DNA of 64,000 nt from Limnomonas spitsbergensis (taxonomy: Eukaryota > Chlorophyta > Chlorophyceae > Chlamydomonadales). Below are positions 45,501 to 54,872 of this stretch, in pieces (position 1 is the first letter of the stretch; each line of letters opens with the position of its first letter). Both the position numbers and the translations under genes were made by a program. The stretch is taken from positions 868,001 through 932,000 of the forward strand of contig JAYJMM010000021.1 in the NCBI GenBank assembly GCA_037349105.1, given 5' to 3'. The notes below the pieces were generated by a model that saw nothing but the letters and a program-made list of their open reading frames with translations, was not told the DNA's origin and searched no databases.

Positions 45501-48500
45501 TTTCTGTGGATGCTGCATCATTTCCCCCGGCCATACGGGTGTTTGTGTCGTGATTGCTAGCACGCTGCTGACATACGGGTGCTTGTGTCGTGATTGCTAG
45601 CACGCTGCTGACATACGGGTGTTTGTGTCGTGATTGCTGGCACGCTGCTGACATACGCGTGTTTGTGTCGTGTTTGCTAGGACGCTGCTGACACTGTCAC
45701 TGTTGCTGCTGCTGTTGACACTGTTGCTGCTGCTGACGCTGTCGCTGCTGCTGCTCCTGCTGCTGCTATGTGTCTCTCCCCAGCTCGAGGCATGAGATCA
45801 AGTTGTGGGATGGGATGGGCATGTCCCGGGGGCCCGTCGTGACGTGGGAGCAGGCCACCCGGGGGCGATTCAACCATGCGGGCACGCAGGTATATGTACC
45901 TCCTGGGCAGGGGTGGGTGCACCCTGAGGGCAGGGGTGCAGACAGGCAGGTGACAGGCATTGGGACAGGCTGGTATATGCACCTTCTGGGTAGGGTTGGG
46001 TGCCCCTTATGGGCAAGGGGGCAGGCAGGGGGACAGGCAGGTATATGCAACTTCTGGGTAGGGTGGCAGACAGGCAGGGGGCAGGTGGGTGGGTGGAGGC
46101 AGGGGGCAGGTGAGAACCGAGGTAGCGGATCAGGCCATTGGTCCTTTAATTACCAGTCCCTCGTCAGCGGTGCCACGCATGGTAGATGTGTGCCACTAAC
46201 AGGGGCTACCGCTCCATTCTATGCTTTACAAATTACAATTCGAAACCGTGTGCACCGAGGCTGTAGTTCCTGGCTGGCGATCCTGGTATTATGTTCTGTA
46301 CCCTGTGTTTCGGAGCTGTAGATTCACACAATGGCCCTCCACCTCACACTTCTTGTATGCTGGCGCTCAGGTGGCCGCCGTCAGTTGTAGCGGGACTCCC
46401 CGTCAGGCCTTCATCTACGATGTGACGACGCACGCCCGCCTGTCAACTTTGCAGGCGCGTTGCGGGTGTAGGGTTTAGTGACTGAAGGATTTGGCAGCCC
46501 TGAGCCCTGCAAGCGTGTTGAGGCCTCATGGGCGCGCAGCCTTCCCAGGAGGGCATGGAGTGCTTGGGTGCATGTTCTGTCAGGCTTTGGTCTCCCGACC
46601 CTGGATTCTGGCTGAGGCCAGGTGGGCCGTGCTGGTTAGGAGGGAGGAAACGTCTGAGCCCAGGATGCTCCTCGATGTAGGGCATGGGTGCAATGCTATG
46701 TTCCAGGTCAGCCCCAGGTGGCCTAGTCTCTTTAGTCAAACAATGCAGGCGCTGGGGGGCAAGCACTTCATCAATACGGCAAGATGTCTTGGACTCCTAC
46801 ACCAACCTCACAACCTTGTGCTGCATGAGTAGATAGACAAGGTATAAACTGTGAAAATGTGAGCCCGGTGTAAAAAGCAAGCCCCTTGTAGAACGTGAGC
46901 CCCACGCCAATCTTCCCAACCAAGGGATACGTTGATTTTTAGAATATTGGTACGAGCTGCACTGCCACTAGGACATCTTGTAAAACGCGAGCCCCCTCGT
47001 AAAATGTAAGCCCCTTGTTGCCCCGTTCAGGAGTCGCTGTCAGGTGGCCCGTCTCCCTTGCGGTCGGAGCGGTCTGGCCGAGCGGTTTTGAGCGCTGCCT
47101 GGAGCCCCTCTGACGACCTGATGATGTGGGGATGCACCCTGTGGGACCTGAGAGTGCCCAAGGTGGGTGGAGGGGGGGGGAGGGTGTGGGCAGGGGAGGA
47201 GCTGGGGGGGTGCAGGGGTGAGGCCTGAAGAGGAGCTGGGAGTGCGCAAGGTGGGTGGGTGGGGGGAGGCCTGAAGAGGAGCTGGGAGTGCCCAAGGTGG
47301 GGGGGGGGAGGCCTGAAAAGGAGCTGGGGGGGGAGGGGGGAGAGGTTTGGGGAGGAGCTGTGGGGGGGAGGGTGGGAGGGGCCCTGGGGAGGCTGTAAAT
47401 TGGGCTGCAAGTGGGCAATGTTAAGAAAAAACTACGGGGCTGAAAACGTCTCCAAAGCAAATCATGCGCTTTCGAGCAGCTCACGATACTTGAAGCTGCT
47501 CATCCTTGCTCCTTGCGCTGGCTGGCTGTGCCCCCTTTCTGCCCTGATCCCTGCACTTGAATCCAGTGCAAGTTCTTGACACCTCCGATCCCTCCCTTTA
47601 CCCACTCAATTCCCTTTTAACCCCCTAGTCACACGCCCCTAGAAACATTCGCATTAACACCCATACTCACACCCATATTCACGCCTTTATTCACACCCAT
47701 ATTCACGCCCCCTGGTGCACTCCTTGTTGTTGTATCAGGCTGTGCACACGTTTGATCAGTTCACGGAGCACACCTCTGGCTGCTTCCATCCTCGTGGTCT
47801 GGAAGTGATCCTGAACAGCGAGGTGTGGGACATGCGCACGCTGAAGCTCCTCAGGTGGGTGGGGCGGTGGGAACAAGGTGTCTGCATGCACTGCATACTT
47901 CTAGGGTTGAAAGAGGAAGCTGTCGCCATGAAAGAGGAAGCTGCCGCCATGAAAAATGAACATCGTCATTACAGAAGTGAGCACACACGCCTAGTGGAAC
48001 TCAGGTGTTGGACTTGGTCTGCTTAGCCTTCCCGGCCTCTCCTTTTGTTCCTTTCCCCCTCTCTTCCTTTTAGTGCCTCCTTAACTCCCTTCTGAACAGT
48101 TGGGCGCCCACGCGGCCGAGCTTTGAGCGGGCCCAGAGGTGTAACGTTATTGACACACGCCTTGGTGTCTGAGCGCAAGCAAAATCGGTTATAATCCGAG
48201 CATTTATGTTTCGCTCATATTTTAAAAGCTGTTTATTTGAACACAGGGTAGCGGTGCTGATCCGAGGCGGGCCCTGCGGTTTTGAAGTCGGTCGTACCTT
48301 TCCTTTCCTTTCTCTCATCACACCGCAACGCGCGCGCTCTGCAGCCCGAAATCTATGGCCTCTGCCGCCCCGTCCCCTCAGGAGCGTCCCGAGCCTCGAC
48401 AGCACCAACGTCACGTTCAACGGCAATGGGGACGTCATGTACACCGTCCAACGGCGCCCCGGCGATGGCGAGATGTCGCTCGGCTTCCTCCATCAGCGCA

Positions 48501-50597
48501 CGCGGGCCCGCCATGCGCTGCACACCGCCTTCCGGACCCTAGACGCCTCGAGCTACGCCGAGATTGCAACTGTGGATGTTGAAAGGTGTGCACCCACACA
48601 AAAGCTCCCCCAGAGTACCCCGCTTTAATGTATAGACTACATTCAGGTTCAGGCGGCTGTGGCACTGGCGCCAGCAAGATCCCTTTCGTAGACAGAGCGG
48701 TGAGCCAGAAGACAGCTGATGAGTTGTCCTCTGGCTTTCCGCTCTGTCTTCAGGGACGGGGGGAGGTCACTGGACCTCCTGCGCCAAAAAGAGCAGCAGC
48801 ACGGCTGGCACCTGCGATCACAGATCATGTGCATTGATGGCAAGGGCAACGGTGTCGCTTTGTGCCCAGAGTGCGTTGCTGCTGGACGCAAATAGATGCT
48901 GCAACAGTGCAGGATGCTGAACCTTCTCAGGTACCGAATTTGAACGCCCCCTCTATGTGCCAAATCTATGAATGTTTCCTAGGCCCATGCTTGCACTCCT
49001 GGCACTGATCCTGATGTCGGCTCGGCGGTGTTATCTAATATCCCTGTAGGACTGTCTTGGACCTGGCCGTGGAGCCCACCGACTGGATGATCTGCCTGGC
49101 CACGCTGGATGTTGCGGACAGCTCAGCGATGAGCAGTACGGTGCGGCTGTACGAGGTTGGCAGGCGCAAGTTGGGCCAGGGCGACTCTGATTCAGACGAC
49201 GACGACGACGGGGCGGAGGAAGAAGAGGTGAGATTGTCTCTCCGTCCGTGATGAGGCGCAGAGAGCCTGAGGGAGAGGAAGGGCTGTGGCTGGCATGGCT
49301 GGCCCTTGACGATGCGACATGCTTCCTCGGCTGGGAACTGGGAAGGGCACTGACTGGGGAGGGCATTGGCCCGAGGAGATGCTCTGCCAGAGGCTCGTAG
49401 TGATGGACCGTCTGACCACAGGAAACAGAGCGGCAACCTGTCCAGAAGCATCAGTGGGCAAAGCGGCGTTCTGTACACCTGAGGTGGCCCTCATCACTTG
49501 ATCGCTCACCGGGACTCACCTCTCCTCACCTGCCTGCGGGCTTCCTGGAGGCTAGTGTGGCTTTCAGCGATACCGGGTACCGGTATTTGAAATATATGAA
49601 GTAGTGATTCTCCGCAGTCGCCGAAAATTTTAAGATCCTAATTATTTGTGACGTTTTTGTTACTGCGTAACTGGACCTCGGCTTCGCCGAATTATTTGTT
49701 CCGTCACCCCCCGGGTTATAACTCGGAATAACTCGAAACCAGTAGCCACTTAAACAAACACTGCTGGGTGCAGAGTGACGACGAGGATGGCATGGAGTCA
49801 GACATGATTGAGTCCATCCTCGAATCCGGGTCGGACGACGAGGAGGGCACTGCGGACGACACGCCGGCTGGGCGCAGAGGACGGAGGCGGTCAGCCGGGG
49901 ACGCCCGCATCCGTCGCGCCCGCATCGCCGCCGGGCCCGATGACGGGGCCGGTGCGCTTGCGCGTATTGACGAAGAGGGCGCCGATGCAGTGGAGGGGGG
50001 CGGTGACGACGAGCGCAGCGGCTCGGGTAACGGCAGTGGGTCTGATGAGGATGAGGACAGCGAGGTAAGGACGGAGGCCTGGGGCAGGGATAGAGCCCTC
50101 GGGGAGGGGATAGTGCCTGTCGGTAGGGACTGAGGCTTGGCTGGGGTAGGGATAGAGCCCTCGGGGTTTTTGTGCCAGTCCGTAAGGCGTGCGGGCCGAC
50201 AGTCCATAAGCTTTCAGAGTTTCAGTATTAATATTTGGCTGTTTCAGCTGTTTTTTTCAGCTGATATGAAAGTGCCCCTGCGGGCCGGCTGTGTGAGTGC
50301 TGACTCTTTTTCTTCCTGGCCAACTGAGCACGGCTTCTTGGCGGTTTGCCCATAATATAGGATGCTCTGGATGAGGATGACGAGGAGGCTCTGCTCCTAG
50401 CTGGCGAGGACCCCTACGACCCCGAGCTGGCCTTCGCCCTGGGTGAGGAGCTCGATGACGTTGAGGAGCTGGACGACGAGGATGAGGAGGACGAGGAGTT
50501 TGAGTCTGAGGAGTTCGACGAGGACTTCCAGAATAGTTTGGACGAGGCAATGAGGCGGGGACAGCAAGGGGGGCGCAGCGGCCGCCGGCGCCTCTGA
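30649..50597 (+). CDS. DCAF1: DCAF1 (VprBP) homologue, CUL4-DDB1 substrate receptor, 26 exons, 2009 aa
   Basis: Exons: 30649-30900, 31189-31352, 31632-31732, 32089-32397, 33033-33267, 33803-33959, 35089-35204, 36273-36438, 37252-37442, 38188-38362, 38718-38999, 39357-39463, 40100-40388, 40896-42539, 43055-43210, 43804-43932, 44552-44674, 45187-45272, 45784-45889, 46371-46454, 47031-47162, 47739-47854, 48382-48585, 49050-49227, 49774-50064, 50361-50597. The sum is 6030 nt. The helical-repeat N-terminal half shows family blocks such as RFAEAFVEQGGAQQLL and AAMFFAASVHYRAILQEFDA. LisH (YSPQELLLLIHEHLRASGLH, about 950-983) follows. The WD40 part carries two DDB1-binding WDxR motifs, LWDLR (exon 21) and VWDMR (exon 22), plus HPRGLEVILNSEVWD and STVRLYEVGRRKLG, then an Asp/Glu-rich tail. 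Exon 14 inserts a ~400-residue Ala/Pro/Ser linker. Exon 20 to 21 requires a GC donor (CAG|GCGCGT) and is the weakest junction. Confidence 0.92.
31775..31860. repeat. Dispersed repeat, inverted partner of 8036-8100
   Basis: The reverse complement reads CCCTGCTGAACGCTCGGCCGCGTGG followed by GGTAGGGGATGAGCAAGCTCAATT. Inside DCAF1 intron 3. Confidence 0.5.
33960..34175 (+). repeat. 24-bp array (x9) starting exactly at the DCAF1 exon 6 donor
   Basis: Nine 24-bp units, each beginning GT: GTGCGTTATGAGCTTAATGG.., GTTCCGCTTG.., GTACTGCTTATT.., GTACCGCTTATTGTGGATGA and so on. The GT of unit 1 is the intron's 5' splice site (33959|33960). Confidence 0.8.
34225..34930 (+). repeat. 55-bp satellite
   Basis: About 12 units containing CCTGATGTAGTACATGAGCT, GTTGCGGGGTGGGGTTCATC and AAAACATAATTTCAA, in DCAF1 intron 6. 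The last unit is about 160 bp from the exon 7 acceptor and looser. Confidence 0.92.
35164..35447 (+). repeat. Duplicated exon 7 end plus donor (DCAF1)
   Basis: The real end GAACATGCTGCGAGCTCTGG..GCCCAGCTTCG|GTAAGGGGAG is mirrored 235 bp downstream at about 35400-35447 as GAACATGCTTCGAACTCATG..GCCCAGCTTCT|GTAAGGAGTG, inside intron 7. Confidence 0.75.
35241..35327. repeat. ~40-bp-arm foldback element
   Basis: The left arm 35241-35280 and right arm 35288-35327 are near-perfect reverse complements (AAACCACCATCAGCAT / ATGCTGATGGTGGTTT) with a 7-bp loop. It lies between the real exon 7 donor and its decoy copy. Confidence 0.85.
35850..36272 (+). repeat. ~102-bp array carrying repeated 3' splice sites (DCAF1 intron 7)
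   Basis: The acceptor region CCCCCCTTGCAG|CTCCTCCCA of exon 8 (36272|36273) is preceded by copies at about 35961 and 36170 (both TTGCAGCTCCTCCCAT) and looser ones at 36066 and about 35854. Each is followed by CTGCATCACCCCCT, GAGCAGCCAAT, TTCCCG and TTCGAAA. The repeated unit includes the first 8-10 nt of the exon. Confidence 0.8.
36509..36579. repeat. (TA)n microsatellite
   Basis: About 35 uninterrupted TA dinucleotides in DCAF1 intron 8. Confidence 0.97.
37655..37745 (+). repeat. ~27-bp tandem repeat x3
   Basis: AACTGAGGTA(T/C)GTAGTACTTAGC occurs three times in DCAF1 intron 9. It is not at a splice site. Confidence 0.75.
43933..44260 (+). repeat. ~75-bp degenerate array from the exon 16 donor (DCAF1)
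   Basis: The intron starts GTGGGAGATGAGTGGCAGC. Related segments recur as GTATGAGTGGTGGTGGTGCG, GTGAGGTGTGAATGGCAGCG and GAGGTATGAGTGCTGGTGGG. Each is followed by a G-rich block and CTGCCCCCTG/CATCTGCCTC. Confidence 0.55.
45520..45690 (+). repeat. ~40-bp tandem repeat x4
   Basis: ACGGGTGTTTGTGTCGTGAT followed by TGCTAGCACGCTGCTGACAT, four copies, then a (GCTGCTGTTGACACT)-like run. In DCAF1 intron 18, ending about 100 bp before the exon 19 acceptor. Confidence 0.85.
45890..46075 (+). repeat. Triplicated donor context, DCAF1 exon 19
   Basis: The real CACGCAG|GTATATGTACC and TCCTGGGCAGGG is followed by GGCTG|GTATATGCACC (about 45971) and GGCAG|GTATATGCAAC (about 46041), each with CTTCTGGGTAGGG. 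Confidence 0.75.
47150..47330 (+). repeat. Triplicated exon 21 end plus donor (DCAF1)
   Basis: The real GAGTGCCCAAG|GTGGGTGG (boundary 47162|47163) recurs as GAGTGCGCAAG|GTGGGTGG (about 47241) and GAGTGCCCAAG|GTGGGGGG (about 47285). GGCCTGAAGAGGAGCTGG lies between. Confidence 0.8.
47993..48152 (+). mobile_element. 5'-truncated LINE 3' tail with 10-bp TSD in DCAF1 intron 22
   Basis: Nearly identical to 25730-25884 of the long LINE: starts AGTGGAACTCAGGTGTTGGA and ends CCCAGAGGTGTAACGTTATTG. The perfect TSD ACACACGCCT is at 47983-47992 and 48153-48162. Confidence 0.92.
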
Positions 50598-51606
50598 AGA
50601 GAGATCGTACACAGTAGCCGAGTTGGTTGTTTGGCTGTTGCGAGCTTGAATGGTGACAAGTCATCCTTTTGGGATAGAATGTCAGTTGATGGGAGCTGGC
50701 AACGGGCACGCACAAAGTGGGCGTGGAAGTTGCTGGACTGGCAAATTGACGAGGCAAGATTACTTTGTGGGCACTGCATTCTTCCACGGGGCATTACCTT
50801 TCTTATACTATTATACTATTAAGCTTTGCTACAAAATGTTGTGTGCTTGGGGGCTTCAAGCTACATCAACAGCTGTATCAGTGTCATAACACTGATAGCC
50901 CTCCTTTGTCTATGTCACCTGGGTTTATAACCGGGTGCATTCCTTTGCCATGCTTCAATGGTTGTGCGTTGCTTTCTAAGACAGAGCCACTACTGTTTTC
51001 TGACCGCGGTCCTACTTTGTATAGCACCTGAATCCATCCCATGCATCAATTGCTTGCGCTGCCCTCCTGGACTGGTTTTTCAAAAATCCACTCCTCTTTT
51101 GCAGCCGATTAGCAAGAGATTGAGCTGGCGGTCTGATCCCGCATTAGTATCCCATCTGGCATCTGGAAGCAGATGACATGATATTGACTTCCATTTACGA
51201 GAAGAGGGAATTGGGAGGTGATTTCTGGGCTGTGTCCCCAGATGTCTAACATTTAAATCGGTTTGTCGAGCAAGAGCGACTGGGGGATTTTGCTTCTCCA
51301 TGTTTACATCCTTGGAGGTACCGTAGTGGCAGAAAGCTTTATTGAAGCAGGGGCTCGCTCACAAGCTTTGCGTTTTAGAATGTATTCACCCTCAAAGGAC
51401 CCACACCAGCACACGCTGACAGTGCGGCCCACCTTGGTCGATGCCACTACTTGTAAATGCAATGACTTGTGTTATCTACACTTATGTCGAAGCTACATAA
51501 CGAGTGTGGGGCAGCGAGCCCTCTTATTCCGGGGGGGGGTAGGCCCAAGACCCCCCCTTGCTTAATCTTATGGGGCCAGTCTGGACACTGGCTGTGGGCC
51601 CGGTTA
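50598..51606. other. No gene recognised; DCAF1 downstream region
   Basis: Contains the presumed 3' UTR and polyadenylation region of DCAF1. No convincing ORF or array. Confidence 0.4.
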
Positions 51607-51660
51607 AGTCATTGAAGTCACACCTCTGGGCCATGCTGGAAAGGCTCGGCCGCGGTAGGC
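51607..51660 (-). mobile_element. Short LINE 3'-tail fragment
   Basis: CATTGAAGTCACACCTCTGG then GCCATGCTGGAAAGGCTCGGCCGCGG is the family terminus in minus orientation. No clear TSD. Confidence 0.55.
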
Positions 51661-52001
51661 CCCGAGGTACTTAGGTAGGTCCTTTGCCTACCCAGTCGTT
51701 AGGCTGCCCACTTCATAGAGTGAGCATAGTGGGGCAGTTCAGAGTGCAGTGAGTGACATATGCAGAGCAAAACAAGAAATCGTGCATATGCTTGACTGAG
51801 AGATGCTTGTGCCCCCCCACAAGAATCCGAATGTGCTCACCTGGTCGTAGCGGAGGATTCTCGAGGTATAGTAATGTCCCCGACAAATACCTGAAATAAT
51901 TGCATATGTCAGAATTGCTCATATCATCAAAACTGAACAAACTGTGCAAATTAAGCTCGTCAGGCTAAGGGAGATAACTCACTGTGCGTCAATGGCATTA
52001 C

Positions 52002-52170
52002 ACTTGGCTCGGCCGAGCTTTTTTTGAGCAGGAACCAGAGGTGTAACGTCATTGACCTGGCTCGGCGGCGTGGTGCCAGAATATCTGGTAGGGTGGAGAA
52101 GCAAAACTGAAGCCTAGGGGAGGAAGGAAAGGAGCAGACGCAAAAATAGAAGGAACGGACCATTCGTAAA
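52002..52170. mobile_element. Two opposed LINE-tail fragments
   Basis: A plus-oriented 42-bp terminus (52013-52054, ending GAGGTGTAACGTCATTG) is flanked by ACTTGGCTCGG (52002-52012) and ACCTGGCTCGG (52055-52065). Directly after it, 52059-52170 is a minus-oriented tail (GGCTCGGCGGCGTGG.. then an AGG/AAAGGAGCAGACGC purine tract) that aligns with 1480-1590. The minus copy lacks its expected terminus. Confidence 0.6.
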
Positions 52171-52873
52171 ATATATCTATATCGATATATATATACCTAA
52201 ACATATGGGAAACATGTATTAAGAAATATCTCCTACACACGAGGGGGGGGGGCAAAAAAAGCCAGGGACCCCCCCCCAAAAAACGAGCACCCAACGAGCC
52301 TACCCCACACCCCACTCCCCCGCCTCCGGAACTCATTGAAATTCAAAAATCTCAGTCAAAATCCAAAAGTACAGGGCATGTAAGGGGTGTTTTTGATCAG
52401 ATCGTCAAGGTGCTTATACTGGTATATGTCAATTCGTTAGGTGATGACATGCCAACAGTCAACTAAGAATGACTAAGCCAGTTTCGGGGTGTGTCCAATG
52501 GAGCCAAACCCTCAGTGTGGGGGGGGCAGGGGGTCATTTGGTAATTCAAGCAACATTTTAGGATGTAAATGAACTCATCTTGTTGGCAAGGAGAACACAT
52601 AGGTGCTGCTGCCAGCCTCAGCAGGCCTACAGAAAAACGGTACGAAGTTCGGAAAAGCAAATGGATTTTTTGGGGGACCCTCCCCCCCCCCCAACTTTGC
52701 CCCCCATATCGCCCCCAACCCCCTGGGCCAAAAAACATTTTAAAACCAGCTATGGAACGCTCTCGTTAAGCTCTATAAAAAAGTAGGATGGGGTCGATTT
52801 TGTTTGTTTTTGCCCCCCCCTCGCCTACACATCCCATTTTGAGAGAGGGGCGACTCATCCACAAAAAACAGCG

Positions 52874-53471
52874 TTGGTTGTTGCACTGTTAAATGTGAAC
52901 GGCTCAGCTGATCACTCCTCTGAATTGGATTGCATGCTCCTTCAACGCCTCAATGCCCCCGCGCTTTGCAAGCCCTTGTGGCAAAGGCCTCTCCAAAGGC
53001 TCACACGCCCATTAAGCGTGCCCTCGTATCAGCCGGTGCCCTCGATATTGCGACTGAGCAACTCCATAAGGCGTTTACTAAAACCGATTTGGCCCCTGAT
53101 GTGCAGGCAGTTGTTGACATGTTCGGGCGTCTCGAAGTTCAGCGCAACAGCAATGTACCGTTTCCTGAGATCACAAATCCAATCTCCCGGCTCGTGCAGT
53201 GACACGTGAAATGCAACTTGTTCAGGCCAATGCTATCACCCAGGCCACACAACTGTCCTTGTTGGGCGACTTAATTCGCTCGAACAAGGTGTTACAAAGC
53301 TTGCTCTTGGCCAGGCTGGGGAAACGGCCCCATGCTGATGGTTGTCTTAGATCCTTTCAATCTGATTGCTTTATAGCGCTGCCAGCTGCCACTCATGCCG
53401 CTTCATGGGTTTTGACACGCCTTACGGAGCCAATAGTCCAAGTAACAGAATTTGATCATTTGATACGCTAG
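52874..53471 (+). other. Possible decayed ORF, unrecognised
   Basis: Two adjoining frames look protein-like. 52930-53202 encodes 90 aa (RALQALVAKA.., DIATEQLHKAF, APDVQAVVDMFGRLEVQRN), and 53199-53471 encodes 90 aa beginning with an amphipathic helix (VQANAITQATQLSLLGDLIR). They could be one ORF broken by a frameshift near 53200, such as a retroelement structural gene. I recognise no family. Poly(C/G) tracts precede it. Confidence 0.25.
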
Positions 53472-54872
53472 TCCCCCACAGTCGTAGGCTGTAGCTGAAT
53501 GGTAGCTGAAGAAATTTAGTGCTGATCCCGGTCTCCGATGCTTCTAGGTTTTTGATGATGATGCCAGCAGCGGCGCATGCCCTTGGTTGCTTGAGAAATT
53601 GATTGTGGCGCTCCACAACCGCTGCAAGCTTGGCCTGGGCTGCCACATCATGGGCATGCAGTACAACCATTTCTCACTACCGTAACTAGTATTATTGAGT
53701 CGGATAATTAGTATATTGGGTGCTGACACAGGAGCGTAAGACTCTGCACTAAACGTTGGCCGCGGACCTGCAGGTCGTGGGCGGCACGGGCCCAACCTCC
53801 AACATGAAATAATTGGAGAGGGCATATGGAGCCGCGAGTTTGGCACCGAAAATCGCAAATAATCAGGGTGATACGCAGTCCTAGGGGCGTCCAAACCAGG
53901 GGGAAAAGGACGTCTTGACGCCTGTCCTCCACTTTTCCCTAGTTTATAACGGTTATCTTTCCAAGTACATTCAACATCTCATGCAGACCTTCAAAATTGG
54001 CACTCAGGAGGTCCCGTCAGGTGACGCTTTCATATATTTACATCTTTGGAGGTTGTGGCAGACATGCCAACAAAAGTAAAAGTATTACAAAATGACCATA
54101 TTACCATCAAATTCACAAATCTAATGAAACAAATGGCTACCGCATATGTGCTGAAAAGTGCAGAACTCGCACCTATATGTACCGGTAGTGGGCTCAGGAT
54201 AAGTGGGGTGATCACGACGAGAACAGCTATCAGTATAGTGTCCGACTATCCGGTTACCGGTATGTCCCTTGACCGCATGCACAAACACCAACAAGCCTAC
54301 AGCCCAGCTGGGACATGAAAAAGCAAAAAGGCGGCCCAGCTCAAGCATGAAAATGCCCCTGTCTAAAACCTGGATTGGGGTATCAGTATTTGAGGTGCAA
54401 TCCTTGCAACACCAGCGAAGATCTACGGTACTTGTGATTGATAAAACACAAGTAAATTATAAAAACGTTCCTCTGACATCCCTATCATTTTGCCTAGGCG
54501 GCGAGGGTGAAACTTGGCTCCTGAAACCCCGTGTCAAAATAGCACACATGGACTCTAAAGGATACAACCTAACAACAGAACAGCCCAGTACAATATTACT
54601 ATCATATCATGTGCTAGTATGTAACAGTGGCTCTCATGGCTGGCCTCAGGTCATGCACATCATGCCCCCTGCAAAGCTTGCAAAGAACCTCAGCAGAGAG
54701 ACACGTAGAGCTTCCTCATCATTTCCGGCTACTGTACACGGAGATCAAACTCCTGCAGTAATAATCCTGGCTTGCTTTCCCTCACACTAATTGTGCCACC
54801 GTCTGTTGCTTCCAACAGTGACTCTGTTCCGATGGTTTAATCTACATGGAGGCTAGTAGCTCATCCCGAGGC
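53472..54872. other. No gene recognised
   Basis: AT-richer intergenic sequence, presumably including the 3' end of the SnRK2-like gene. No array or RNA gene seen. Confidence 0.4.
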
